Source: a bacterium
GTDB lineage: Bacteria > Zixibacteria > MSB-5A5 > CAIYYT01
Assembly (NCBI GenBank): GCA_016708315.1
Contig: JADJGC010000007.1
Location: 79,014 to 143,013, forward strand
DNA: 64,000 nucleotides
Direction: 5' to 3'
Made by a program: the position numbers and the translations under genes. Of this stretch, positions 8,548 through 18,509 are shown piece after piece. Numbering within the stretch: position 1 is the first letter of the stretch; every line of letters starts with the position of its first letter. The notes below the pieces were generated by a model. That model had not been told where the DNA came from. It saw only the letters and a list, made by a program, of their open reading frames with translations, and ran no database searches.

Positions 8548-9705
8548 GTGATTAAGATTCCACACCACATTGAAAATCTCTGGCCGTACAAAGCAGGCAA
8601 ATCGATTTCTGAACTCGCGCGCGAGAAGGGTCTCAAGCGCATTGTTAAACTGGCTTCCAATGAAAACCCCAACGGCCCGTCGCCGCGGGCACTCGCGGCA
8701 ATCCGGCAAGCGCTGCCGCAATCGCATCTCTATGTCGATCCCGGCGCCTATGAACTCACGCAGGCAATTGCCAAAGAATTCGGCAAACGTCCCTCGCAAA
8801 TTGTCTGTGGACACGGCACCGATGCGATCATCGAATACATCCTCGTCGCCTTCTCGGACGCCGGCGATGAAGTTCTGACTTCGCAAGGCACCTTCATCGG
8901 TATCTACGTTAACACCAACAAGCTCGGTCGCAGACTCGTCGCGCTTCCTCTGAAGAATTACGCATTCGATCTCGAAGCGATCGTCAAATCCGGCACCGAA
9001 AAAACCAAGATCATTTACTTGGCAAATCCCAACAATCCGACCGGCAGCATCTTCACTCGTTCACAATTTGATTGGTTTATGTCGCGCGTGCCCGACTATG
9101 TCACCGTCATACTCGACGAAGCCTATTGCCAATACTGCGAAAACGAACCCGAGTATCCGAACGGCTTGGAATACGAATACGACAATCTCATCGTCACGCG
9201 CACCTTCTCCAAAGCCTACGGTCTTGGCGGTTTGCGCGTCGGATTCGCCTCAGGACCGGAGCGCTTAATCAGCGCCATTACCAAGGTCAAACTGCCATTC
9301 GAACCAAATCATCTCGCGCAGGTTGGCGCGTTAGCGGCGCTGACCGATTACGAATTCCTGAAACTAACACAGGTTGTCAACGCTCGCTCAATCCGCATGT
9401 TCGAAGACGGCTTTGACCAACTCGGAATCTCTCGCATCAAGACATACTGCAATTCGATTCTGCTGCTCATGCCGACCGAGCAATTCGCCGAGCAGTTCTT
9501 CTTGCGTTGTCTCGATCGCGGCCTTATTGTCCGCCACGTAAAATCCTTCGGAATCCCCGAAGGTATCCGTATCAATTCTGGTTCGGAGGACGAGACTGAG
9601 TTTGCGCTCGAAGTGATCGCCGATGTCTATCCGGGTCTTTTGAAAGAACACACACAGGGGAATGTAACTCAGAATGAAGCTTGTATCATTCATCAATCAG
9701 AATAA
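8548..9705 (+). CDS. HisC-like aminotransferase (probable aromatic aminotransferase)
   Basis: 385 residues, GTG start with GGGAG upstream. Fold-type I PLP enzyme of the histidinol-phosphate aminotransferase family: LASNENPNGPSP near residue 35, GHGTDAIIEYILVAFSDAGDEVL near 90, YLANPNNPTGSIF near 155, DEAYCQYC near 190, and the PLP lysine K222 in FSKAYGLGGLRVGF. The family covers HisC and aromatic aminotransferases. Here it lies in a tyrosine-degradation operon and no other his gene is near, so tyrosine to 4-hydroxyphenylpyruvate is the likely reaction (inference). Its 3' end overlaps the next gene by 32 bp. Confidence 0.85.
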   Translation: MIKIPHHIENLWPYKAGKSISELAREKGLKRIVKLASNENPNGPSPRALAAIRQALPQSHLYVDPGAYELTQAIAKEFGKRPSQIVCGHGTDAIIEYILVAFSDAGDEVLTSQGTFIGIYVNTNKLGRRLVALPLKNYAFDLEAIVKSGTEKTKIIYLANPNNPTGSIFTRSQFDWFMSRVPDYVTVILDEAYCQYCENEPEYPNGLEYEYDNLIVTRTFSKAYGLGGLRVGFASGPERLISAITKVKLPFEPNHLAQVGALAALTDYEFLKLTQVVNARSIRMFEDGFDQLGISRIKTYCNSILLLMPTEQFAEQFFLRCLDRGLIVRHVKSFGIPEGIRINSGSEDETEFALEVIADVYPGLLKEHTQGNVTQNEACIIHQSE

Positions 9706-10687
9706 TCAGGAACGCGCCGGCATCTTTGTGAACGGCTCAGTCTACGACCTGAGCGACGGCGCTCGCGCCGTTGGCGCGTCACTTCCGACAACGATGGCGG
9801 AATTCCTCAAGGGTGAAGAGCGCGCCATGGAATTCGCCAACCTCGTCAGCGAAGCAATCAACTCCGGGAAAGTCACCGAAGTCGCTGAAATTGCAAAAAT
9901 GCTCGCGCCGGTGCCGCATCCGACGTCTTGCCGCGATGGCTACGCCTTCCGTCAGCATGTCGCCACGGCACGTCGCAATCGCGGTGTCGAAATGATCCCC
10001 GAGTTCGATCAGTATCCGATATTCTACTTCACGAATCACAACGCTATCTTCGGCGAGGGCGATGTTCTCATCGAGGATGATCATCTCAAAGGCCTCGACT
10101 TCGAGCTCGAATGCGCCGTCGTAATCGGCAAGCGCGGCAAGAACATCGAAGCCGCCGACGCCGACCAATACATCGCCGGCTACACAATCATGAATGACTT
10201 GTCCGCACGTGTCCTCCAGATGGAAGAAATGAAACTCAATCTCGGTCCCGCCAAGGGAAAGGATTTTGCCACCACCATCGGACCATGGTTGGTAACTCCG
10301 GACGAACTTGCGGCTAGAAAATCCGAATCGCTCTTCGGTGCGCGCCACAACTTGCGCATGCTCGCACGACACAACGGCAAGCAAATCTCTGACGGCAACG
10401 TCAACCAAATGAATTGGACATTTGCCGAAATCATTGAACGCGCCTCCTATGGAGTGGAGTTGCTTCCGGGCGATGTCATTGGTTCCGGCACTGTCGGCAC
10501 CGGTTGCTACCTCGAACTTAACGGCACGTGGGCGCTCGAAGCCAAAGACCGCGGTGAGACGCATACGCCGATTTGGCTCAAGGAAGGCGACACCATTGAA
10601 CTCGAAATCGACTATCTCGGTGTGCTGACCAACAAGATCGTCAAATCACCGGGCAACAGGTCCATTCTGGCAAAGAAGAAAATGTAA
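9674..10687 (+). CDS. Fumarylacetoacetate hydrolase family protein
   Basis: 337 residues. An N-terminal small domain (about 1-80) is followed by the FAH catalytic fold: SCRDGYAFRQHV near residue 80, metal-ligand region LDFELECAVVIGKRGKNI near 135, GYTIMNDLSARVLQ near 170, KGKDFATTIGPWLVT near 195, and GSGTVGTGCYLELNG near 270. It would split fumarylacetoacetate (or maleylacetoacetate directly) to fumarate or maleate plus acetoacetate. The overlap with the aminotransferase gene implies translational coupling. It is longer than short FAH-like proteins and closer to two-domain forms. Confidence 0.9.
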   Translation: MKLVSFINQNNQERAGIFVNGSVYDLSDGARAVGASLPTTMAEFLKGEERAMEFANLVSEAINSGKVTEVAEIAKMLAPVPHPTSCRDGYAFRQHVATARRNRGVEMIPEFDQYPIFYFTNHNAIFGEGDVLIEDDHLKGLDFELECAVVIGKRGKNIEAADADQYIAGYTIMNDLSARVLQMEEMKLNLGPAKGKDFATTIGPWLVTPDELAARKSESLFGARHNLRMLARHNGKQISDGNVNQMNWTFAEIIERASYGVELLPGDVIGSGTVGTGCYLELNGTWALEAKDRGETHTPIWLKEGDTIELEIDYLGVLTNKIVKSPGNRSILAKKKM

Positions 10688-10725
10688 CGTGCACTCATCG
10701 GTGCACAGGTCGAACATTCATCTGT

Positions 10726-11691
10726 ATGTTGCAAATTGATCCGAAAAATACTCCGATCCCGGTCGTTCATCAATACTTGCTTGGCGGCGTTGCCCCACGA
10801 CCGATTGCATTGGTGTCGACGTTGTCCGCAGACGGTGTCCGCAACCTGACGCCGTTTTCATTTTTCAATGCCTTTGGCGCCAATCCGCCGATGATCGCCT
10901 TTTCACCGGCCCGCCGTGGTCGCGACGGCACTCTCAAAGACACTTACAACAATCTCATGGCGACGAAAGAGTGCACCGTCCAAGCGGTCACTCATGCAAT
11001 CTTGCACCAGATAAATCTCGCCTCTGCAGAGTTTCCGTCCGATGTCGATGAGTTCGTCAAAAGCGGTCTCACTCCGATCTCTTCAGTCGTAGTCAAACCG
11101 GCTCGCGTCAAAGAATCCCCATTCCAAATGGAATGCATTCTCAGGCAGATGATCCCGCTTGGCGAAGGCAAAGCATCAGGAAATCTCGCTATCTGCGAAG
11201 TCGTGATGATGCACATCGCCGAGGACATCCTTGAAGGCACAATCATCAACCCCGGTCGCATCGACCATGTCGCCCGCAACGGCGGCGATTGGTGGAGCCG
11301 TGTCACGAGTGCAAATGCCTTCAAGCTAGCGAAGCCGGGCTCCGATGCCTTGATCGGCTACGATGGCCTTCCCGAATTCGTTCGTCGCTCCCAAGTCCTT
11401 TCAGCCAATAATCTCGCACAGCTTGCCAACTGGCCGGCTGCACCGTCTCTCGAAGACGCACGCAGTCTCATCGACGAAGATTCCACTATCGAGATCTCGC
11501 GCGTAACTTTTGAACGGCTCGCACGCGTCGGCAATTACACCGCCATGATCAAATTGGCGCAGGCTGCTGTACGCTCCGGCATGAAGAATTTCTACTTATT
11601 CGAGCAGACTGCCAAGACTGCTCTCGACTTTGCCGACGACCGCGACTTCGCATGGAAATCACTCTTGCTCGGAAACTCCCTTACCAAGTAG
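10726..11691 (+). CDS. Flavin reductase family protein (FMN-binding split barrel)
   Basis: 321 residues. The first about 210 residues form a flavin-reductase-like split barrel: GGVAPRPIALVSTLSADGVRNLTPFSFFNAF near residue 20, ANPPMIAFSP, TLKDTYNNLMATKECTVQAV, and a FQMECIL strand with NLAICEVVMMHIAE. The remaining about 110 residues are helical and not assigned. Homologues of this kind often sit beside hppD and hmgA in FCB bacteria, but a defined step is not established. A small GTGCAC-TCATCG-GTGCAC hairpin (10689-10706) lies in the preceding gap. Confidence 0.82.
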   Translation: MLQIDPKNTPIPVVHQYLLGGVAPRPIALVSTLSADGVRNLTPFSFFNAFGANPPMIAFSPARRGRDGTLKDTYNNLMATKECTVQAVTHAILHQINLASAEFPSDVDEFVKSGLTPISSVVVKPARVKESPFQMECILRQMIPLGEGKASGNLAICEVVMMHIAEDILEGTIINPGRIDHVARNGGDWWSRVTSANAFKLAKPGSDALIGYDGLPEFVRRSQVLSANNLAQLANWPAAPSLEDARSLIDEDSTIEISRVTFERLARVGNYTAMIKLAQAAVRSGMKNFYLFEQTAKTALDFADDRDFAWKSLLLGNSLTK

Positions 11692-11695
11692 CTCG

Positions 11696-13636
11696 ATGAA
11701 AGACCCGATCTGGCGGCCTACAACGGAACGAATCGCAAACTCCAACCTAACCGCTTACCAGAAATTCCTTGTCGACAACTTCGCGCTCAAATTCGCAGAC
11801 TTCGCTCAGCTGTATCAATGGTCAGTCTCCGATATCCCGAAATTCTGGAAATCGATCTGGAAATTTGCGGATGTCATCCATTCCCGCGGTTATGATCGCA
11901 TTAACGATGGCGACCACATGTGGGACAATCATTGGTTCACCGGCGCGAAACTGAACTACGCCGAAAATCTGCTCCGCCACTCCGCTGACCGTAACGCTAT
12001 CGTCTGCTGGAATGAATCTGGAGATAAGCGCCGCCTGACTTTTGGCGAGTTGCGCTCTCAGGTCGCCGCCTGTGCCGCCGGCTTGCGTGCAAGCGGTGTT
12101 GGCGTTGGTGATCGCGTTGCCGCTTACATGCCCAACATGCCCGAATCTGTCATCATGATGCTCGCCGCGACCAGCATCGGCGCTATTTGGTCATCATGTT
12201 CTCCCGACTTCGGACTTCAGGGTGTCTTGGACCGCTTTCAACAGATTGAACCCAAAATACTCCTCGCCGTCGATAGCTACTCCTATCACGGAAAACTAAT
12301 CGACCGGTCCGATACACTCTTGCATATCGTTGAAGGCTTGCCGACACTTCGGCGGGCAGTGATCGTCAATCGCAAATCGCCGATATTCGCTGCCGATTCA
12401 AGATTTGTCGATTGGAACGATTTCCTCCAACCGACTGCAGAGCCGCTCCAATTCGCTCAGCTCGACTTTGATCACCCGATCTACATCCTCTATTCGTCGG
12501 GCACAACCGGTGTCCCCAAGTGCATCGTCCACGGTGCCGGCGGAACCTTGCTCCAACATTTCAAAGAGCATTCATTTCACTGCGATCTCAAACCCGGCGA
12601 CGTCCTCTGTTACTTCACCACCTGTGGCTGGATGATGTGGAACTGGCTTGTAGGCGCACTATTCAATGGTGTGACTATCTTCCTATATGATGGCAGCCCC
12701 GCTCATCCCGATTTGAGCACTCTCTGGAACGCCATCGACGAAGAAAACATCAACGTCTTCGGCACCAGCCCGAAATTCCTCCAATCATGCGAGTCCGCTG
12801 GTTTGTCACCGCGAAAATCACATCGCCTCGACTCACTGAAAGCCATTCTCTCAACAGGATCTCCTTTGCCTGATTCTTCCTTCGAATGGGTCTACCGCGA
12901 AGTCAAATCCGATATCCAGCTTGCCTCGATCTCCGGCGGCACTGATATCGTATCTTGTTTCATGTTGGGCGCACCCACCATCCCGGTGTACTCCGGCGAA
13001 ATCCAGACTCGCGGTCTGGGAATGAAAGTCGAGACCTTCAATGATGAAGGGAAGAGCGTCATCGACGAAGTCGGAGAACTCGTCTGCACTGCGCCATTTC
13101 CGTCACGTCCGGTCCAGTTCTGGAATGATCCCGACGGCGCGAAGTACAAGTCTGCGTACTTCGATCATTTTCCTGGTATCTGGCGTCACGGCGACTTCAT
13201 CAAAATCACCGAATCCGGCGGCATCATCGTTTATGGCCGTTCCGATGCCACCCTCAATCGCGGGGGCGTCCGAATCGGTACTGCCGAAATCTATGGCCCC
13301 GTCGAAGCTCTCCCCGAGATCGAGGACAGCCTCGTTGTCGAGCGTCGAATTGGCTCCGATAGCCAAGTTGTTCTTTTTGTCGTCCTTGCAGAAGGATCAG
13401 ATTTAAATGAAGACCTGATTCAGAAAATCCGCCGCACTATTCGAGAGCAGGAGTCTCCCCGCCATGTACCCGACAAAATAGTACCGATAGCCGAAATTCC
13501 TCGCACCGTCAGCGGTAAGAAAGTAGAGCTGGCAGTTGGTCGAATTCTCAATGGCCAACCGGTAACCAATCGCGAAGCTCTTGCTAACCCAAACTCGCTC
13601 CTTCAGTTTGAAGCGCTTGCCAAATCCTGGGAGTAG
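11696..13636 (+). CDS. Acetoacetate-CoA ligase (acetoacetyl-CoA synthetase)
   Basis: 646 residues from ATG 11696, which lies 5 bp after the flavin reductase gene; an earlier in-frame start would overlap that gene. AMP-forming ligase of the ANL superfamily: an N-terminal extension with WRPTTERIANSNLTAYQKFL typical of acetoacetyl-CoA synthetases, P-loop-like YILYSSGTTGVPKCIVHGAGG near residue 265, CYFTTCGWMMWNW, SISGGTDIVSCF, and the C-terminal YGRSDATLNRGGVRIGTAEIY with the catalytic lysine motif SGKKVELAV. It activates acetoacetate released from tyrosine to acetoacetyl-CoA for entry into central metabolism. Confidence 0.93.
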   Translation: MKDPIWRPTTERIANSNLTAYQKFLVDNFALKFADFAQLYQWSVSDIPKFWKSIWKFADVIHSRGYDRINDGDHMWDNHWFTGAKLNYAENLLRHSADRNAIVCWNESGDKRRLTFGELRSQVAACAAGLRASGVGVGDRVAAYMPNMPESVIMMLAATSIGAIWSSCSPDFGLQGVLDRFQQIEPKILLAVDSYSYHGKLIDRSDTLLHIVEGLPTLRRAVIVNRKSPIFAADSRFVDWNDFLQPTAEPLQFAQLDFDHPIYILYSSGTTGVPKCIVHGAGGTLLQHFKEHSFHCDLKPGDVLCYFTTCGWMMWNWLVGALFNGVTIFLYDGSPAHPDLSTLWNAIDEENINVFGTSPKFLQSCESAGLSPRKSHRLDSLKAILSTGSPLPDSSFEWVYREVKSDIQLASISGGTDIVSCFMLGAPTIPVYSGEIQTRGLGMKVETFNDEGKSVIDEVGELVCTAPFPSRPVQFWNDPDGAKYKSAYFDHFPGIWRHGDFIKITESGGIIVYGRSDATLNRGGVRIGTAEIYGPVEALPEIEDSLVVERRIGSDSQVVLFVVLAEGSDLNEDLIQKIRRTIREQESPRHVPDKIVPIAEIPRTVSGKKVELAVGRILNGQPVTNREALANPNSLLQFEALAKSWE

Positions 13637-13790
13637 CCAAGGTACTAATCAGCAACTTCCCGCACAAAAATCCGCTTGCCCGAATCGTATAATTGTATGT
13701 AATATAGAGCGTTATAGTGCAGGATGACCCACTGGATTGATTCAGAACCATCCTGCGGCAATTTCGGAAGTACCTACGGAGAACCGACCA

Positions 13791-15602
13791 ATGAAGAAAT
13801 TTCGTTCGCCGCGTCCTGACGCCGGAGCAACGGTTGACAAAGACGCCACTGCCCGAATGAATCTTCCCGACAATGAGAATATCCGCCGCCTGCCTAACCA
13901 TTTGCGGCAGTTCATTGTTGACCAAAGTTACGAACGCTACACCTCCGTCGATCATGCCGTCTGGCGCTATGTTATGCGCCAGAACTACAATTTTCTCCGC
14001 GAATATGCGCACCTCATCTACTTCGACGGCCTCGAGAAAACCGGTATCGGCGTTGAGCGAATTCCGTCGATTCTCGAAATGAACGAGATTCTCTCGCGCA
14101 TCGGTTGGGCAGCAGTTTCAGTAGATGGTTTCATTCCACCGTCCGCCTTTATGGAATTTCAAGAATATCGCGTTCTCGTCATTGCCGCCGACATTCGCCA
14201 GATTGAACACGTCGAATACACGCCGGCTCCCGACATTATCCACGAAGCCGCCGGTCACGCCCCGATCATCGCCGACCAACAATATGCCGACTATCTCCAG
14301 CAATTCGGTGCTGTAGGCGCCAAAGCAATGTCGTCAAAGAAAGATTTCGAGCTGTACGAAGCGATTCGTCACCTGTCCATCCTCAAAGAAGCCCATACTT
14401 CCAAACCGGAAGAAATCAGACACGCCGAAGATGATGTCGCCTTCAAACAAGCCAATCTCGGCAAACCATCAGAAATGGCGTTGGTGTCACGCTTGCATTG
14501 GTGGACTGTAGAATATGGACTGATTGGCACTCTGGATAAACCAAAGATATTCGGCGCCGGTTTGCTGTCTTCCATCGGCGAATCCGCCAACTGCATCAAG
14601 CCGACGGTGAAGAAGATCCTCTATTCCATCGACGCCGCGAATTATGCCTTTGATATCACAAACCAGCAGCCGCAGCTATTTGTTACGCCCAGTTTCGAGC
14701 ATTTGAGCGAGGTTCTTGCCGACTTCGCCTCCCGTATGGCTTACAAAGTCGGCGGACTCGAAGGCGTCAAAAAGGCCATCGAATGCAACAACACTTGCAC
14801 TTGCCAGTACAGCTCCGGAGTTCAAGTCTCCGGCACCTTCTCTGAAGTCCTGCTTGACGATAGGGGAGAGTTGGCTTACATCCGGACAAACTCGCCAACC
14901 AATCTTGCATTCGAAAACAAAGAACTCCCCGGCCACGACAAACAGTATCATCACGACGGCTTCGGCTCGCCTGTCGGCAGATTGCGCCACCATCCGCTGC
15001 CGCTAGAAGACTGCAGCGATGGTGAACTCCAGCATCTTGGCATCGTTGCCAACCGGGAGGCAGAACTGATTTTCGAAAGTGGCGTTACCGTCAAGGGTAC
15101 TGTATTAACCGTCCTACGCCGCGGTGGCAAAGTGGTCCTGATCAGTTTCGATGACTGCAAAGTCACATTCAATGACAGCACTCTATTTGACCCGTCGTGG
15201 GGCAACTACGATATGACTGTCGGCGCCAAGATTGCTTCAGTATTCTCCGGAGCCGCCGACAAGGACGCTTACGACCAAGCCCACATCGTTCCTCGAGAAC
15301 GCACTATCAAAGTCACATACGACGAAAAGCGTCTTGCGCTGCATGAACTGTACCAGACAGTCCGCAACTGCCGCGAACAGGGAAGTGGTCATGATACTCT
15401 GCCCGGCATCTGGGCGACACTTCGCTATTCGCATCAGAATGACTGGCTGCTCTCGATGGAAATTCTCGAACTGCTTTCCAAGTCGAACCTCTATCCAAAT
15501 GTCGCTACCGAGATTCGTGCCTATCTGCAACAGCGCGCTCGAGAAGATGAATCACTTACCAAAATGATCGAAGACGGCTTTCATTTGATAGCTATTCAAT
15601 AA
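13791..15602 (+). CDS. phhA: Aromatic amino acid hydroxylase, long form (phenylalanine hydroxylase-like)
   Basis: 603 residues from ATG 13791 (GGAG nine bases upstream). The N-terminal about 300 residues are a biopterin-dependent hydroxylase with the iron facial triad visible: H151 and H156 in PDIIHEAAGHAPII and E241 in HWWTVEYGLIG. Also seen are GWAAVSVDGFIPPSAFMEFQ and FGAGLLSSIGE. It would convert Phe to Tyr and so feed the preceding operon. The C-terminal about 300 residues, absent from the short proteobacterial PhhA, include GIVANREAELIFESG..VKGTV and a helical tail; their role is unknown to me. It is preceded by a 150-bp gap that may hold its own promoter. Confidence 0.9.
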   Translation: MKKFRSPRPDAGATVDKDATARMNLPDNENIRRLPNHLRQFIVDQSYERYTSVDHAVWRYVMRQNYNFLREYAHLIYFDGLEKTGIGVERIPSILEMNEILSRIGWAAVSVDGFIPPSAFMEFQEYRVLVIAADIRQIEHVEYTPAPDIIHEAAGHAPIIADQQYADYLQQFGAVGAKAMSSKKDFELYEAIRHLSILKEAHTSKPEEIRHAEDDVAFKQANLGKPSEMALVSRLHWWTVEYGLIGTLDKPKIFGAGLLSSIGESANCIKPTVKKILYSIDAANYAFDITNQQPQLFVTPSFEHLSEVLADFASRMAYKVGGLEGVKKAIECNNTCTCQYSSGVQVSGTFSEVLLDDRGELAYIRTNSPTNLAFENKELPGHDKQYHHDGFGSPVGRLRHHPLPLEDCSDGELQHLGIVANREAELIFESGVTVKGTVLTVLRRGGKVVLISFDDCKVTFNDSTLFDPSWGNYDMTVGAKIASVFSGAADKDAYDQAHIVPRERTIKVTYDEKRLALHELYQTVRNCREQGSGHDTLPGIWATLRYSHQNDWLLSMEILELLSKSNLYPNVATEIRAYLQQRAREDESLTKMIEDGFHLIAIQ

Positions 15603-15826
15603 GAACCGACCAACAATTGTCCCGCTGAGTTAGTATGAAATCATGCAAGCATTTACATCTGGCCATCCAATCGACTTGGACTCTTCTGAAACAAATGTGA
15701 TTGACTAAAGAGGGCCGTTTTAAATTCGTATGTAAAGTTTGTGTTAAAGCAGAAACCTTGAGGGGCATTTTGCGTTAGAGTGAATAATTGGCTGTAACCT
15801 TTGTCTATTTTCTGAAATGTAGGTCT

Positions 15827-17404
15827 ATGAAGTTTATTCTTATTCTGTTCTCGGGCCTGATCCTGATTTCAGCGAATGCCGCTGCCCAATCAGGACAAAT
15901 GCGTAATGATGCCACTCTCTTGCGTCCCGATAGCGCTTTTGCTGCGACTATCGCCGCTATGAAGGGCCAGAAGCTTAGTCTTGCCGAGGCGCGCAATCTC
16001 GCGATTAAAAACGCCACTGAAGTCAGATTAGCCTCTGCATCCCTGCTGGCCGCCAAGGGCGAACTGCGCCGCGTCCGCGGTGGATTCGACCCCGAACTCT
16101 TTGCCGAATTGGGACGTTCAGGCAACGACGCACCCAGTGCCAGCCCTTTCGGCGGCGCCGACGTTGTCGAAACCGAACAAACCAACACAACGACCGGCGT
16201 TCGCATGAAACTGCCATTTGGCACCGAAATCGAAGCCAGCGTCAACGCCCGCAAGCTCGAAACGAATTCCTCGTTTGCCGCGCTTAATCCCGAGTATAGC
16301 GCAACGAGCTTACTCCAACTGACTCAGCCGTTGTTGAGTGGATTTGGTCCTGCCGCAAAGGCAGACCTCTCCGCAGCGCGCCACCAATACGAGGCTGCAT
16401 TGGCTCGCTATGAACAGGCTCTTCTCAATGTCGGTGCCGATATCGAGAACAAATATTGGGACCTCTATGCTGCAGAACGCGATTTGGCGGTTCAAATACT
16501 GATTCGTGACCGTGGTCTGGCATTCCTCAATCAGGCATCACTGCGTGCAAAGGCAGGATTGGTTGGACCCGGCGACGTCGCAAAAGCGCGCGTATTCGTC
16601 GCCGATCAGGAACAACAGGTGCTTGACCGCGAAGAGGCAATCGGCAGAATCTCCGACGAACTTGCGTCCCTGATTGGCCAACGGCCTTCAGATGGCACAC
16701 CTCGGTTTCGCCCGACTGATACTCCGATTTCCGCTTACGCTGCTCCACCCAGCGCCGAGTCAGTAGTTTCTGAAGCGATGGAAAGAAATCAACGCCTCAA
16801 GGCCGCAGAAATGGACCTCGAAGCAGCTCGCGCTCGCGAAGCCGGCGGCAAATGGAATGCCTGGCCAACTCTTGATCTGGTCGGCTCAATCGGCGGCAAC
16901 GGACTTGCCGGTACTGCCCAAGAAATCGCGTTTGGTGGCGAGACTTATACTTCCGATTTTGACGGCAGCGCCGGAGACTCCTGGAGTCAGGCAATCAGCC
17001 GTGATTATCCAAATTGGTCCATTGGTCTTACGTTTGCCATGCCAATCGGGCTCCGACCCGGCCGTGGCGAACGCGATCGTTTGAGCGCCGAGCGAATTCG
17101 CAGCGAACAACTGCTCGTTGATACCAGACGAACCTTAGAAGAAGACGTTCGCGCATATCACCGCGAACTGCTCTATGCCAACCAGCGATTGATCGCCGCC
17201 GAAGAGGGCGTCGAGGCATCATTAGAGCAGGTTCGAATCGGTGTGCTCGATTACGATACTGGGCGAATCTCTGCCGTCGAGATCGTATTACTGGCAGAAG
17301 ATCTGGCGCGTGCTCAACAAAGCTGGACGCGCGCACTTGTAAAGGCTGCAAAGGCCACAGCACAGTTACGGAAATTCACTGGCTCACCTGATAATTCAAA
17401 CTGA
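15827..17404 (+). CDS. TolC-family outer membrane efflux protein
   Basis: About 525 residues from ATG 15827, with a signal peptide (FILILFSGLILISANAAAQ). The outer membrane efflux protein pattern is duplicated: first half LSLAEARNLAIKNATEVRLA..LLAAKGELRRVRGGFDPEL, and tripartite helical repeats such as QASLRAKAGLVGPGDVAKARVF and VRIGVLDYDTGRISAVEIVLLAEDLARAQ. It forms the outer-membrane channel for the adaptor and pump encoded by the next two genes, which follow at 13 and 15 bp spacing. Confidence 0.88.
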   Translation: MKFILILFSGLILISANAAAQSGQMRNDATLLRPDSAFAATIAAMKGQKLSLAEARNLAIKNATEVRLASASLLAAKGELRRVRGGFDPELFAELGRSGNDAPSASPFGGADVVETEQTNTTTGVRMKLPFGTEIEASVNARKLETNSSFAALNPEYSATSLLQLTQPLLSGFGPAAKADLSAARHQYEAALARYEQALLNVGADIENKYWDLYAAERDLAVQILIRDRGLAFLNQASLRAKAGLVGPGDVAKARVFVADQEQQVLDREEAIGRISDELASLIGQRPSDGTPRFRPTDTPISAYAAPPSAESVVSEAMERNQRLKAAEMDLEAARAREAGGKWNAWPTLDLVGSIGGNGLAGTAQEIAFGGETYTSDFDGSAGDSWSQAISRDYPNWSIGLTFAMPIGLRPGRGERDRLSAERIRSEQLLVDTRRTLEEDVRAYHRELLYANQRLIAAEEGVEASLEQVRIGVLDYDTGRISAVEIVLLAEDLARAQQSWTRALVKAAKATAQLRKFTGSPDNSN

Positions 17405-17417
17405 TAGGATATACATA

Positions 17418-18494
17418 ATGCCAACCAAATCTCTTACACTACGACTGCTCTTGTTTATCTCCCTTATCGGGATTGTCAGCTCGATCGCTGGCTGCCAGAC
17501 CAAACAGGCGGGCGGATTTCAGATGCCGCCAACCCCAGTCGAAACCGCGACCGTCGAGCTCTCGACCGTCACCGATCGTTTTGAATCTGTAGGTTCAATT
17601 GATGCGAGCGAAATGATCACTGTCGTCTCCGAAATCGACGCGCTCGTCATGGCTTTGCCGTTTCGCGAAGGCGCCCCGATCGGCAAGGGCGACCTCATCG
17701 CTCAACTCGACGACTCGAAACTGGCCGCCGAAGTTGCCAAAGCTGAAGCTACCGTCGAACAGCGCCGTGCGAGTTACGATCGTGTGAAATCCGTCGTCGA
17801 TCAAAATGCTGCGGCACCTCAGGATCTCGATGATGCCGCCGCCGAACTCAAGCGCGCTGAAGCTGAGCTCGCATTTGCTCAGGCAAATCTCGACAAGACC
17901 CGCATCGTCGCGCCGTTTTCCGGTGTCGTCGGCGCACGTCGCGTCAGCCCCGGTGCATTCCTGCGCGCGGGAAGTGCCATCACCGATCTCACCCAATTCG
18001 AAACGATCAAAGTCACTTTTTCTGCACCGGAACGATTCTATCCCAGCCTTACACGCGGAGCAGAAGTCCAAGTGTCTACAACTGCTTTCCCTGACTACGT
18101 CTTGAAAGGCACCATCGATGTCGTTGAGCCGATGATTGATCAGGCAACTCGTTCAGTCAAGATTATCGCGAAAGTACAAAATCCTGAAGGCAAGTTCCGC
18201 CCGGGTATGTCGGCAAATGTCACCGCAATCCTGCAAGAGCGTCAACAATCAATGTCGATTCCCGATGAAGCAATTTTCGCTGAAGGCAGCCAGACGCTTG
18301 TCTTTGTCGTTTCTCCAGATAGCACTGCCGTTCGGACCCCGATTACAATCGGTACGCGCATGAGTGATGCCGTCGAAGTCTTGACGGGCCTCAAGGCTGG
18401 CGACAAAATCGTCAGGGCGGGCCACCAGAAACTCTACGATGGCGCCAAAGTGATGCCGGTAAGTTCGCAGCCGGAATCAACCAAGACTAACTAA
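17418..18494 (+). CDS. RND efflux periplasmic adaptor (membrane fusion) lipoprotein
   Basis: 358 residues. The signal peptide ends in a lipobox (SSIAGC), so the protein is lipid-anchored. The HlyD/AcrA-type layout is clear: a barrel-sandwich hybrid strand (VSEIDALVMALPFREGAPIGKGDLIAQLD), coiled-coil hairpin (about 85-150), second lipoyl half (TRIVAPFSGVVGARRVSPGAFLRAGSAI), beta-barrel and membrane-proximal domains (FRPGMSANVTAIL, then VEVLTGLKAGDKIVRAGHQKLYDGAKV). It links the inner-membrane pump to TolC. Confidence 0.93.
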   Translation: MPTKSLTLRLLLFISLIGIVSSIAGCQTKQAGGFQMPPTPVETATVELSTVTDRFESVGSIDASEMITVVSEIDALVMALPFREGAPIGKGDLIAQLDDSKLAAEVAKAEATVEQRRASYDRVKSVVDQNAAAPQDLDDAAAELKRAEAELAFAQANLDKTRIVAPFSGVVGARRVSPGAFLRAGSAITDLTQFETIKVTFSAPERFYPSLTRGAEVQVSTTAFPDYVLKGTIDVVEPMIDQATRSVKIIAKVQNPEGKFRPGMSANVTAILQERQQSMSIPDEAIFAEGSQTLVFVVSPDSTAVRTPITIGTRMSDAVEVLTGLKAGDKIVRAGHQKLYDGAKVMPVSSQPESTKTN

Positions 18495-18509
18495 CTAAGA
18501 GGACCACTC

